Shown here: piece after piece, positions 49,034 to 58,034 of the stretch
How positions within the stretch are numbered: position 1 is the stretch's first letter
Layout: each line of letters starts with the position of its first letter
From: Alteromonas sp. KC3
Lineage (GTDB): Bacteria; Pseudomonadota; Gammaproteobacteria; Enterobacterales; Alteromonadaceae
Length of the DNA stretch: 64,000 nt
NCBI RefSeq assembly: GCF_016756315.1
Contig: NZ_AP024235.1
Span: 3,844,001-3,908,000 of the forward strand
Direction: 5' to 3'
Program-made: the position numbers and the translations under genes
The notes under the pieces: generated by a model
The model's database searches: none
What the model saw: only the letters and a program-made list of their open reading frames with translations
What the model was told of the DNA's origin: nothing

Positions 49034-49384
49034 ATTTTCCCTCGTTGATAATTTCGTATTATCTCTGCAAAGCTATTTGTTACTGACTTGAAAAAAACGC
49101 AGTTTTATCAACTGTATCTAATATCACACAAGTTAAACGCTCTATAGCAAATTGCCTTACTATAAGAGCTAGTCTGCGCCGAGCCCTATCAAACAAGCAC
49201 TTTTCATTTTTTAATCTGAGTCAGGGATAGATACCGATCTTTCAGCCCAACTCATTAACAAACATTTAAGCGTTGTCTCAAAAAGTACCTTTATTAGAAG
49301 CTACACAGCGGGTTTATAACACTCAAACTCTTAATGTTTGTTCATTTCAAAACTTCGTTGAACTGATAAAGTGAAGAAAAAAGT
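49034..49384. other. 351-base gap between the AlgX-like gene and rmlA
   Basis: A+T-rich with no coding frame of merit on either strand. It presumably carries the rmlACDB promoter on the minus strand. I looked for a JUMPstart/ops (GGCGGTAG) element and saw none. Confidence 0.6.
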
Positions 49385-50701
49385 TTAACGTATCATTTCG
49401 TTGAAGAATTCTATATAAGATACGCTATGTTCTGGAGGCGTCACCGCGATAGTTGGAGGTTTTAACTTGCCCATTTTTTTCTTCGCTCTTATATACGCAA
49501 GGGTCGAATCTTCAAATTTAGGAGCTTTGACTACAAACCGAGCGTTAGTTTGCAAGCATAAACAGTCAGGTCTGACAGCTTCGATTACTTTGTGGTCAAG
49601 ATTACCAGCAGTATGAACGAACACGATACTTGTGTACAAACGTGTCAAATAATCAAACATGGTGTAAGACGAAGATGACCCAAATATTAAGAGCTTTTCA
49701 TTGAGTAATGCATCTTGGTTAAACATACAAATAATTCTGCCAAAATTATTTATATTATTGTCATACACCACCTTGTCTCGATAACTAAAGCTAATAAGCC
49801 TATCTTCATGATGTAGGTGCGGAGGGAAAAGTTTTGAACCCAAATCACCACTTGACCTTTTCTTTTGATACTTATCAGTATGAAAAATATCGAGTTGACT
49901 AACATCTCTATGTGATAGCTTACTTGAGACAAGTTGTGATGCAAGCCTTGCTCCATGAACCGTCCAGTGAGTATCACAAACTCTAAATGACCGACGGTCA
50001 AGATCTCGAAGTTCTTGTATGGGCAGTATAAAGTTAAGAGCATCGGGTATTAGTTCAACAAGTTTGTTAATGGGTGCTTTTTTGGAAAACTCATACGGAT
50101 AATATTGTTGGTATACCATCTCCTTTGAAGGTGCAACAAGTAAACAAACGGGCATTTTTTTTGAGAGTGAATAATTAGTTAAAGAGCCCAAATACTCTTT
50201 CCATTCTGCCTTTGCCGTACGCGACAACCCAAACTTTCCAGTATGCTGTTCAATACTTTTATTTGTGTCGTTATCTAGAAATAGCCATCCATTTTTCCCC
50301 TTAAGTATCTGAAACCTACCCTCTATTGCACCGGTTAAAACTTGAATGAATCGACCTTCTTTGATAACACCAATAGAAAAAGAAGAATGCTTAAGTTCGA
50401 TCTGCTGAGAGAAGCCACAATAGAGCTTAGGATGATCTTCGGGAGACTCCTCTAAGATTTTAGAAATAACATCAGGCCTAGCACGAGATAAGTTTAAAGG
50501 AATAACATCACTACCGTTTAGCACCACCAGTGATATAGCTGAGTCACTCTCGTTTAAAAACCAACCTTGAAATAGCAACCCTTCATGAATTAAGAGAGAG
50601 CCATCAATAGTTTGCCCCTGTACAGGAAAGTCTAAGTGCCAGCGAAACTGTCTTTCATCGTCTGCGCTAACTCTTTGAATACTGATTGAATAAACTGCCA
50701 C
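49385..50701 (-). CDS. AlgX/AlgJ-like SGNH-fold polysaccharide O-acyltransferase
   Basis: 438 residues from a GTG with AAGGA six bases upstream. Residues 1 to about 125 form an unassigned beta-rich module (FRWHLDFPVQGQTIDGSLLI, LLFQGWFLNESD). From about 128 the chain resembles the SGNH-like AlgX/AlgJ family: KGKNGWLFLDNDTN is the entry motif, CDTHWTVHGARLASQLV carries the catalytic D-x-H pair, and LIFGSSSSYTMFDYL the nucleophile Ser region. Family members acetylate alginate or other exported glycans in the periplasm, but here I see no signal peptide or membrane helix, so the enzyme would be cytoplasmic unless the start is wrong. It sits between rmlA and a sulfotransferase gene. Confidence 0.75.
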   Translation of the reverse strand: MAVYSISIQRVSADDERQFRWHLDFPVQGQTIDGSLLIHEGLLFQGWFLNESDSAISLVVLNGSDVIPLNLSRARPDVISKILEESPEDHPKLYCGFSQQIELKHSSFSIGVIKEGRFIQVLTGAIEGRFQILKGKNGWLFLDNDTNKSIEQHTGKFGLSRTAKAEWKEYLGSLTNYSLSKKMPVCLLVAPSKEMVYQQYYPYEFSKKAPINKLVELIPDALNFILPIQELRDLDRRSFRVCDTHWTVHGARLASQLVSSKLSHRDVSQLDIFHTDKYQKKRSSGDLGSKLFPPHLHHEDRLISFSYRDKVVYDNNINNFGRIICMFNQDALLNEKLLIFGSSSSYTMFDYLTRLYTSIVFVHTAGNLDHKVIEAVRPDCLCLQTNARFVVKAPKFEDSTLAYIRAKKKMGKLKPPTIAVTPPEHSVSYIEFFNEMIR

Positions 50702-50723
50702 TACAGTTCCTTTCTATAACACA

Positions 50724-51443
50724 TTACAGATAGTCTCCAACTATTTCATACTCTTGCCAAAGATAGGATTCGAGACGACGAATGCTAGTAGGTATTGTAT
50801 GACCGTAAGCATTTCTTCTATTAACTTGTTTAATTTCTAATTTTAAATTCATCAACTCAGAAAGATTGCGTAATGCTTTTTCATATTGATGCTTGGACCC
50901 CACAAATGCAAAATCAGTAACAGGCACAGCTCTAAAGAAATTACTATAGGCATGAGTAAATACCTTTACTGCGTCTTCAGTGACAAGGTCGTGAACGATA
51001 CTCGTTTGAGAGTCAAAGTTAGTCTTTGGTAACGCTGATTTCAATAGATTATATTGGGGGTGTCTTACTCCCAATGACATGAGATGACCAACTAGCGACC
51101 ATAATCGCTCTAGAGGATCGCGCACCCATACAGTTTTTTTCGCAAAAGGGAATATCCGTTCGTGGTTACTGTGAGGTTTAAAATGCCCATGTAGTATTTT
51201 GGCTTTGGCTGGTAACCAAATCTCTTTCCCAACGGACATTTCAAATGCGCCTGTATTTTCATAAATACCATAGACTACTCTGCTTCCTAAAGACTGTTCG
51301 AAAGCAACTCTCAATGAACTTCCCGCCGTTTTGGGTATGTGATGAGAAAGAAAAGTCACATTATTGTGAGGAAAACTTTGCGAGTACATTGTGGGCGATA
51401 TCAATCGCTCGACTCTCCAAAGTGGATGTATCCGATAAGACAT
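50724..51443 (-). CDS. Sulfotransferase family protein (polysaccharide)
   Basis: 239 residues. The PAPS 5'-phosphosulfate loop is HIPKTAGSSLRVAFEQSLG, near residues 33-51; the 3'-phosphate region is FAKKTVWVRDPLERLWSLVG (R-D-P-x-x-R), as in carbohydrate sulfotransferases of the Sulfotransfer_2 type. It would transfer sulfate from PAPS to a sugar of the glycan or a lipid-linked intermediate, in the cytoplasm. Sulfated surface glycans are common in marine bacteria. A Met at codon 19 (MYSQSFPHNNVTFLSHH) is an alternative start. The gene precedes the AlgX-like gene by 22 bases, probably one unit. Confidence 0.85.
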   Translation of the reverse strand: MSYRIHPLWRVERLISPTMYSQSFPHNNVTFLSHHIPKTAGSSLRVAFEQSLGSRVVYGIYENTGAFEMSVGKEIWLPAKAKILHGHFKPHSNHERIFPFAKKTVWVRDPLERLWSLVGHLMSLGVRHPQYNLLKSALPKTNFDSQTSIVHDLVTEDAVKVFTHAYSNFFRAVPVTDFAFVGSKHQYEKALRNLSELMNLKLEIKQVNRRNAYGHTIPTSIRRLESYLWQEYEIVGDYL

Positions 51444-51666
51444 AACTTACTAACTTGCTAAATTAATTGACATTACAATATAAAACCTGCTGATATTAAA
51501 CGCAGAGACTACCTTCAAATATTTAACTCCAATGATAATGTTACTCTTATATAGTTGGCGCAGAATCACTATCTAAACTATGACCACATCAGTCTCTAAT
51601 AGCAGTTAAGGGAATTAATATAGTAATTCAATAGATGAAAGAGTATGCAAATAAAAACATCTACTT

Positions 51667-54456
51667 CTACTGCAGTAAAGTTTTCTCGACAATTGCCTTT
51701 ATTGAGCTATTAAAAGATCCGCGAGAAAACAGAAAATCAGCTCGCCTCTTAGCATTCTCCGCAAAAGGAAGCAGCTTTATTTTTTCTGCAGACAACTCTT
51801 GCAAGATTTCTGCGATTTGCTCGAAATTTTTAAATGGCACAAGAATCCCACTTGACTCATCTACGAGCTCTTCGACAGCCCCCCACCGGTAACCAACAAC
51901 CACTCGCTTGTGGATCATTGCCTCTGCAACGGTTCTGCCAAATGACTCTTTAAAAGACGACAAACTAAGTACAATATCATTATTCAAAATTTCAGTACCC
52001 ACTTTGTCTGTATATCCACGTATCTTTACGTTATCAGAGGGGAAACGCCTACTCGCTGCTTCAACTTCTGAGGTAACAGGACCATAAAGCGAGAAGGTTA
52101 TTTTGCTGTCTACGCATCTGCTGGCTATTTCAAAGAAATCTTCGACACCTTTTTTAGGCAAGTTACTACTTAACATGCAAACTTTTAACGGTTTAGATGT
52201 CTCGATAGCAGAGGTTACTGTTGAAACATTTACAACATTATAAACAGTAGTGCATTTATCTTTTGCGTCTAGCCACTCGGCAGTAACGTTAGAATTAGCG
52301 ACTAAGTGAGTAGAAAGCCTACATATGCGTTCGCGAGTTTCTTCTTCGTCTTCACCAAGAACATTCCGGATATGCTCGTCAAACTCCGGCAGCTCCCTGA
52401 CGTGTGTAATCGTTTTTACATTTGCTTTGGCAGCTGCACAATAGGGCTCTAAAAGCATGATAGTATTAACATATACAAGCTCTATGCGACTTTGCTCAAA
52501 ATAGTTGCTGAGATATTCCACCTGCATAGCGCTGGCGTCTCTTCCTTTGCTAAACCAAATTAGGGGGATAAAGATTAGTCTAACAGCGAACCGTTTTAGT
52601 TCACTTATATAACTTTCATTCAAAGCGTTGGGAAGAAAAATATGTAGACAACACCCGCTTTCCGATAATGCCTCTGCTATATCCAAGAAACTTTTTTCTG
52701 CACCAAAAATATCTTGGGACACACTGTGTGCAAACAATGCAATTTCCCTTTGAGAGTTTTTTGAGTCGCCATCCAGAGTTACTGGGTGCTCGAAAGACCA
52801 AGAGCTTTTCAACGCGTGCCATGTTGGAGAGCCTTGATTTCGTAGCTGAAATTTCAACCGGTAAGCGCTGGGAACAAATAATGGATTTGGAGACAAGTCC
52901 AAACTCTCTCCTAATGACAGGTAATGGTCGTAAATACTCCCCCCCATCTTGTTGACATTTGAGTAACTGCTTAAATACCAGCGATTGTCAAAAGCCCGAT
53001 TCCACCGATGCAAGTCGTCATTGCGCAGTGATCTCGCTCCTTTTTTAGGGCAAAGCTCATAAGGCACAGGAAACGGACTTTTTTCGGAATCAAATTTTAT
53101 TGGAATGGATGCATTTCTGTGCCACGTTTGGGCAAAGGCCAAATGTTCTTGTCTTGCGCCACCGAACTGCGTTACTAAATGAGTAGCTGAACTTTGTGTT
53201 AATGAGGTTTCTACAACCCTTCCAAAAGATAAAGGGACGTCTGGAAGAACCTCGTGTACACTACTTTTACCAAAATTTGCAATAAGTCTATAGTAAAACT
53301 CCGTATCTGCACCTGCTCTTAGTTCATCCCATATTCCAATGTCCTCAAAAACACTTCTTTCGACCATTAGCGAAGAAACGTTTCTATAGATCCATGAACC
53401 ATCTATCCTCATTTTAGTGAATGCTAAATCTTTAGTGCATCGAACCCAGTGGGAAACCGTAGCCTTAGTTTTACGTTTGAATAAAAACGGTAAAACTTGC
53501 TGCTCAATTTTTTCTGGGTGTGCCCAGTCATCCGCATCCATAACCGTTACAAGGTCTCCGGTTGCTAAAACTACACCTCTATTTCTGGTAGGGTAAGCCC
53601 CTTTATTTTCATGATTTTGATAGACGAAAAGATTTGGTTCTTCGCTATATTCTTCCATCACTTTTACAGTATTGTCCGTTGAACAATCGTCAATCACAAT
53701 TATCTCAATATTTTTCCAGCTTTGTTTTAACAAAGAATCTATTGCTGTCTTAATGGTATTTTCAGCATTGAATACTGGGACAATTACGGACACCTTTTTT
53801 CGGGAAAAAGTCTGAAGAATGCGCCGAAGAAACGGCACTTGCAGTTCTTTCGAAATAAGGCGATCTATATTAATTTTTCCGTTGGTTGACTCAAGCGTCG
53901 CTAAATTACAAGAACGATAAATTGAATTTAAATACGCAAGTTTACCGTCTTGAGCAACTAACATCTGTCTGGCTAATAATTTAGAGTTAGATTCTGGCCA
54001 TAAGGGGTGCTCTATAAGTTGGCTAGCCGACTTTATCTGTTCTCTTTTGAGCTGTGTCTCGAAACACAGTAAAAAGAGCGATGTAGAGTCAAACAACTTG
54101 GACGCCACATCCATGTTGGAAAGAACTTTTTCTGAGAATTGTAGTGCTTTAGTGTACTCTGAACGAAATAAAAAATATTCCGTTAATACCTTTTGAGCGT
54201 AGACACTATTAAATTCAGCAGCTTTAGAAAACTCAATTAACTTAACTAGAAATTTTTCATTTTCTTTACCGTCTAAAGCATTTGCCCATAAATCGCGCTC
54301 GAGAGAAAGTGAAGGTAACTCACAGGGCATTCTTCCCTCTCGCCGACCATGCTTTTCAAAGTGGACAATAGGATCAATACCCGCTGCGGCAACATCCGGG
54401 TAAGTTTCAAGATACCACTTTTTATCTACGTAAAATGACTGGTTTTGCTTATGCAT
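51667..54456 (-). CDS. Large two-enzyme glycosyltransferase (GT2 + GT4-like)
   Basis: 929 residues with no membrane segment. Residues 9-46 hold a short module WYLETYPDVAAAGIDPIVHF (ending GRREGRMP) that recurs in big capsule glycosyltransferases. A helical stretch follows to about 210. The GT2 domain is at about 215-440 (KVSVIVPVFNAENTIKTAID, EIIVIDDCSTDNT, LVTVMDADDWAHPEKIEQQV with the DxD). A second degraded WYL-module is at about 490-535 (WYLSSYSNVNKMGGSIYDHY). A GT-B/GT4 domain runs from about 575 to the end (REIALFAHSVSQDIFGAEKS, SSFKESFGRTVAEAMIHKRV with the E-x7-E motif). So one chain can add two sugars. It overlaps the small upstream gene by 8 bases. Confidence 0.88.
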   Translation of the reverse strand: MHKQNQSFYVDKKWYLETYPDVAAAGIDPIVHFEKHGRREGRMPCELPSLSLERDLWANALDGKENEKFLVKLIEFSKAAEFNSVYAQKVLTEYFLFRSEYTKALQFSEKVLSNMDVASKLFDSTSLFLLCFETQLKREQIKSASQLIEHPLWPESNSKLLARQMLVAQDGKLAYLNSIYRSCNLATLESTNGKINIDRLISKELQVPFLRRILQTFSRKKVSVIVPVFNAENTIKTAIDSLLKQSWKNIEIIVIDDCSTDNTVKVMEEYSEEPNLFVYQNHENKGAYPTRNRGVVLATGDLVTVMDADDWAHPEKIEQQVLPFLFKRKTKATVSHWVRCTKDLAFTKMRIDGSWIYRNVSSLMVERSVFEDIGIWDELRAGADTEFYYRLIANFGKSSVHEVLPDVPLSFGRVVETSLTQSSATHLVTQFGGARQEHLAFAQTWHRNASIPIKFDSEKSPFPVPYELCPKKGARSLRNDDLHRWNRAFDNRWYLSSYSNVNKMGGSIYDHYLSLGESLDLSPNPLFVPSAYRLKFQLRNQGSPTWHALKSSWSFEHPVTLDGDSKNSQREIALFAHSVSQDIFGAEKSFLDIAEALSESGCCLHIFLPNALNESYISELKRFAVRLIFIPLIWFSKGRDASAMQVEYLSNYFEQSRIELVYVNTIMLLEPYCAAAKANVKTITHVRELPEFDEHIRNVLGEDEEETRERICRLSTHLVANSNVTAEWLDAKDKCTTVYNVVNVSTVTSAIETSKPLKVCMLSSNLPKKGVEDFFEIASRCVDSKITFSLYGPVTSEVEAASRRFPSDNVKIRGYTDKVGTEILNNDIVLSLSSFKESFGRTVAEAMIHKRVVVGYRWGAVEELVDESSGILVPFKNFEQIAEILQELSAEKIKLLPFAENAKRRADFLFSRGSFNSSIKAIVEKTLLQ

Positions 54457-54754
54457 TTAGTAATAGGTCTTTTGACAAAACATCAGCGCCATAGACACCC
54501 GATCTTTTCATGGGTTCCAAAGTATCCCTGTAACGTTCTATTGCTCGCTTATCGTCTAGACACCCTTGTTTTTTAGAACATTTATAGCTTCCAAACTTAA
54601 CGCAATCATCGCTTCTTCTAGTTAAAATAAACGAAACTGTATTCTCTACCGATTCGACATATCCTTTTTCGAAAAGCCGTATAGCTAACACTTTCCTGTA
54701 AAACAAATTATCGGATACAAATAATTCCGAGATAGAATCTTTATTGAAGCTCAT
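54449..54754 (-). CDS. Small protein of unknown function between two large glycosyltransferases
   Basis: 101 residues (MSFNKDSISELFVSDNLFYR). It starts 3 bases after the stop of the upstream glycosyltransferase and overlaps the next start by 8 bases, so translational coupling argues that it is real. It has three Cys in a short stretch (DCVKFGSYKCSKKQGC), which might bind metal, no signal peptide and no membrane helix. I recognise no family. It may be a partner subunit of one of the flanking enzymes. Confidence 0.65.
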   Translation of the reverse strand: MSFNKDSISELFVSDNLFYRKVLAIRLFEKGYVESVENTVSFILTRRSDDCVKFGSYKCSKKQGCLDDKRAIERYRDTLEPMKRSGVYGADVLSKDLLLNA

Positions 54755-54757
54755 TAA

Positions 54758-57481
54758 CTACTTTACGTTCCTACTTAATAGCCCAGCTATATTTTTTGCA
54801 ACTTTCTCTTGACTGCAATTATTGACTACAAAGTTATAACCTTTTTCAGCCTGCGCCCTGTACTTTTCAGCGCTGCTCCACATTTCTAAAACCATGTTTT
54901 CCACGTCTTTCTCTAGGCAGTAAAGAGCCGCATCGCCAAAAATCACTTCATAACTGTGAGGCAAAAGAACAACGCGCCCATGCGCCATCGCTTCCATTAC
55001 ATTTCTGCCAAATTCTTCTATGTAGTCTTCATGAGTAAAGTGTAAGAAGAAATCTATATCACTAATGAAAGTATCAACTGCTACAGAGTCAAACTCTAAT
55101 ACAGACCAGTTATTAGGTAATGCTCTTAACATCTTTTTCGGAGTTTTAGCGCCACCCAAAAGTTTTACATCTATCTGCTTACTGTTTGCACAATAAGCTG
55201 CAAGTAATTGCTTTGGTTGCGACGGCCATTTTGTCCAATGATCACGGCTATGGCGCCCCAAAATTATTTTCCTTTCACCTCCAAAGTTTTCAGGAAGCTC
55301 AGGAACTTTGTCAACTAGACTTTTGGAATACGGCGGGTACCAAACTTCGTCATGAAGCTCGTGTCCACCACCAGCCATTTTCATAGTTCTATCTACAATG
55401 GGTGAAATTGGAATCCAAATAGGCTTTGTATTGAATAACTTAATACATAGTTGGTTAACTTCATCCTCGTTGTAATAATGGGGCTCCTGGCTCCATAACT
55501 GCATTGGAGATTGATTGATTAATATTCCAAGCTTTTCACATCGAATTTTGGGAACAGCATCAATTTCGTACTTTAGTATGGGCGGGTGATGTATGATAAC
55601 TAAATCTGCAGACACTTCGTCTTCATGAACAAGCATATCAACATTGTCTTTATAAGTGAGCTCTGTATATTCATGTGCGATATCGGCAAGCTTTAAATCG
55701 TACCTTGGCCAATGGAAAAGACCCACTCTGAGACCTGACTCTAAAGCTGCTGCTATATAACCTTCATTACACCTTCTTGTACCACCAAGTAGGCTTAGAT
55801 CAGAGATTATGACTAGATCATAATGATTGTTTATCGGCCAATTATTTGGCGCTAAACCAGCGGGTATCGGGAACGGTTTCTTTAAGCTGGTTCTTTCTGT
55901 GACAATAGTTTCGCTATACTGTTCGACCTTATATTCTTTCCAATAATTGGCTTGTCTAGAATATTCATGACGTATTCCGAAAGTTAAGCTGTTCAAACTT
56001 GTTTTAGCATTTTGAGTAAGTGAATTTTCATGCACTAAAAAGAATGACAAAGGAACACCGGTCAAAATATCTTGAACAGAATCTTTCCCCCAAAGAATTC
56101 TGGCCCTTTGAACAAATTCATCATCAGCATTCGCAGAAACACCATCCCATTCACCCAAAGCCTTCAAGTCGCTTGCTCTTATAAGAACAGATGGGTAACT
56201 TCTATGAACGTATTCTAGGTTATTTCTCTGTGGTCTCAACATAAAACGCATATCGGGCATAACTCTTGCCATCATTGAGCAAGTCACTTTTAATCGCGGA
56301 TTACTAAACATTGCCCCTAGCTGAATTTCAAGCATTTGAGGGTGGGACCAGTCATCACTATCGTGAACAGTTATGAAGTCACCTGTTGCAAGACTGAGCG
56401 CTTTGTTTCTAGTGCCGTATGCCCCTAAATTTTCAGAGTTTTTAAACACTTTCAGCCTAGTATCTTTTTCTGCCAATTCGTTTAATATCTCAACAGAACG
56501 ATCTTTACTACAATCATCAACGGCAATAACTTCTATATTCGACCAGCTTTGTTCCAACAACGAATTAATAGCAACCTTGATGTAGTTCTCTGCATTATAT
56601 ACCGGCACCAGAATACTGACTTTGGGCCCATTGCTAATTGGTATATAACTTTTCTCTGCTTTCAGATTACCGAAACTCATGCCTTTGTTAGTATCATCAA
56701 AGCTAAGTGGAGCTATTGAGTAATAATTGTAAATTTCATTGATGTAAGAAAGCCTTTGTTCTGCTGGCAATGGTTGGTTCGATAAAGCACAGACAAAGTC
56801 ACTGTCAAATCTATTTTCTAGAGATGGTTTTATAAAGTTAGCAGCCTCTTCGTACTTACCAAGCTTATGTAATGCCTCCACTAACAGTAGCTTTGTACGT
56901 TTTGAACGGTAAGCTCTTATGTCCAGTTTACGAATCTTTCTTAAGTTTTCGATTGTACTAGACCAATTATTATTCGTAGCATACCATCGAGCTAGTGCAT
57001 ATATGGCAGCAACTCGGTCTTTTACTTTTGTTTTAGAGTCATCGGAAACGCTTGCTAACTCTGTCGAAGCGTACTTACTAAACCCACCCCACAATTTTTT
57101 ACTTAGATCTCCAACAACACTAGAGGCTACTTCGTATCTAGAAACATTCTTTTTGGAAGAGCTTAACAAAGAAGGTAGAGGCAGCCTACCCTCCGTTTTC
57201 CCATGCTCAATATAATGTAGAAGCGGGTTAATACCCGACTCCATAACATCTTTGTAATATTCAATATACCACTTTGAGTCGAACTCTTTACTTGGATTGC
57301 GACCTTCAATCGCACCGTTAAGAAGGTAATGTTCGATTGGATCCATACCAGCAATTTCGACATCTGGGTTTTCGCTTAAATACCATGAGGTATCAAAGAG
57401 GTTTGAGCGCTTTATAAGCTCTATTTGCTTCTTAGTAACGTTTCGCTTAAACGCAGAGCTTTTTTTAAATGCTTTGAACAT
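54758..57481 (-). CDS. Large two-enzyme glycosyltransferase (GT2 + GT-B)
   Basis: 907 residues from the ATG at 57481 (MFKAFKKSSAFKRNV), with GGAAA about nine bases upstream; a TTG at 57502 would add seven residues. Two tandem WYL modules are at about 25-100 (WYLSENPDVEIAGMDPIEHY, WYIEYYKDVMESGINPLLHY, each ending G-x-x-E-G-R). Helical repeats follow. The GT2 domain is at about 285-515 (KVSILVPVYNAENYIKVAIN, EVIAVDDCSKDRS, FITVHDSDDWSHPQMLEIQ). The GT-B part runs from about 550 (YDLVIISDLSLLGGTRRCNE, DFFLHFTHEDYIEEFGRNVM, EAMAHGRVVLLP). The same layout as the next gene but the sequences differ, so they are paralogues or parallel fusions. Acceptor and donor unknown. Confidence 0.88.
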   Translation of the reverse strand: MFKAFKKSSAFKRNVTKKQIELIKRSNLFDTSWYLSENPDVEIAGMDPIEHYLLNGAIEGRNPSKEFDSKWYIEYYKDVMESGINPLLHYIEHGKTEGRLPLPSLLSSSKKNVSRYEVASSVVGDLSKKLWGGFSKYASTELASVSDDSKTKVKDRVAAIYALARWYATNNNWSSTIENLRKIRKLDIRAYRSKRTKLLLVEALHKLGKYEEAANFIKPSLENRFDSDFVCALSNQPLPAEQRLSYINEIYNYYSIAPLSFDDTNKGMSFGNLKAEKSYIPISNGPKVSILVPVYNAENYIKVAINSLLEQSWSNIEVIAVDDCSKDRSVEILNELAEKDTRLKVFKNSENLGAYGTRNKALSLATGDFITVHDSDDWSHPQMLEIQLGAMFSNPRLKVTCSMMARVMPDMRFMLRPQRNNLEYVHRSYPSVLIRASDLKALGEWDGVSANADDEFVQRARILWGKDSVQDILTGVPLSFFLVHENSLTQNAKTSLNSLTFGIRHEYSRQANYWKEYKVEQYSETIVTERTSLKKPFPIPAGLAPNNWPINNHYDLVIISDLSLLGGTRRCNEGYIAAALESGLRVGLFHWPRYDLKLADIAHEYTELTYKDNVDMLVHEDEVSADLVIIHHPPILKYEIDAVPKIRCEKLGILINQSPMQLWSQEPHYYNEDEVNQLCIKLFNTKPIWIPISPIVDRTMKMAGGGHELHDEVWYPPYSKSLVDKVPELPENFGGERKIILGRHSRDHWTKWPSQPKQLLAAYCANSKQIDVKLLGGAKTPKKMLRALPNNWSVLEFDSVAVDTFISDIDFFLHFTHEDYIEEFGRNVMEAMAHGRVVLLPHSYEVIFGDAALYCLEKDVENMVLEMWSSAEKYRAQAEKGYNFVVNNCSQEKVAKNIAGLLSRNVK

Positions 57482-58034
57482 TATGAGTTTCCGTTTTTTC
57501 AATAAAAATGTACGGCATACCTAATTAACTTATCAGTAAACCGAAAAAGTTTGGGTCGGTCGATATATCTTGAATGTGTTTTACTACTACTTTTTCGACA
57601 TCTTATTTTAGAAACAAACTTGTTTCTTCTTCGGTAAATTCGTTGGTATCCATTTTTAGAGTATCGTATAAGGCAACCACTTAGAGATACAGCGGCGGGT
57701 ATTGTTTAATTTTCCATCCACCTTAAGTAAAAGTCCATTGACCATTGCTTTGAAGTGCTCAGTTGTTTCAACAATGACTGGCAGTCAAAGCCATGCCGAA
57801 TAACTGTTCTCGGTAAAAAGCGATTCATTCATTGTTAACAGAGTCGTTGTCGCAATAACTATCAACTGCAGATAGAATGTGAAAAACGATACGTTCAAGA
57901 GAAACAGTTGTATCTCTAACGACCGTTAAGCCTTCAGGTCCATAGTTTTTTAATGGACCTTGTTCACAAAATCAAGTCGTGTGTTGTTAAAAAACATCCA
58001 ATTACTGTTTTAAATTTAAATGATGCATACGGGG
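57482..58034. other. 553-base gap upstream of the large glycosyltransferase gene
   Basis: No convincing gene. It contains a short palindrome GAAACAA-AC-TTGTTTC (57611-57626) and an 8-bp hairpin AGGTCCAT/ATGGACCT (57936-57960) without a T-run. It presumably carries the promoter of the minus-strand genes to the left. The lack of coding frames here and at 59208-59490 and 60220-60642 suggests gene loss or shuffling in this locus. Confidence 0.5.

Noticed and set aside
57936..57960. Hairpin AGGTCCAT/ATGGACCT as a terminator
   Set aside because: No T-run on either side and no gene ending nearby.
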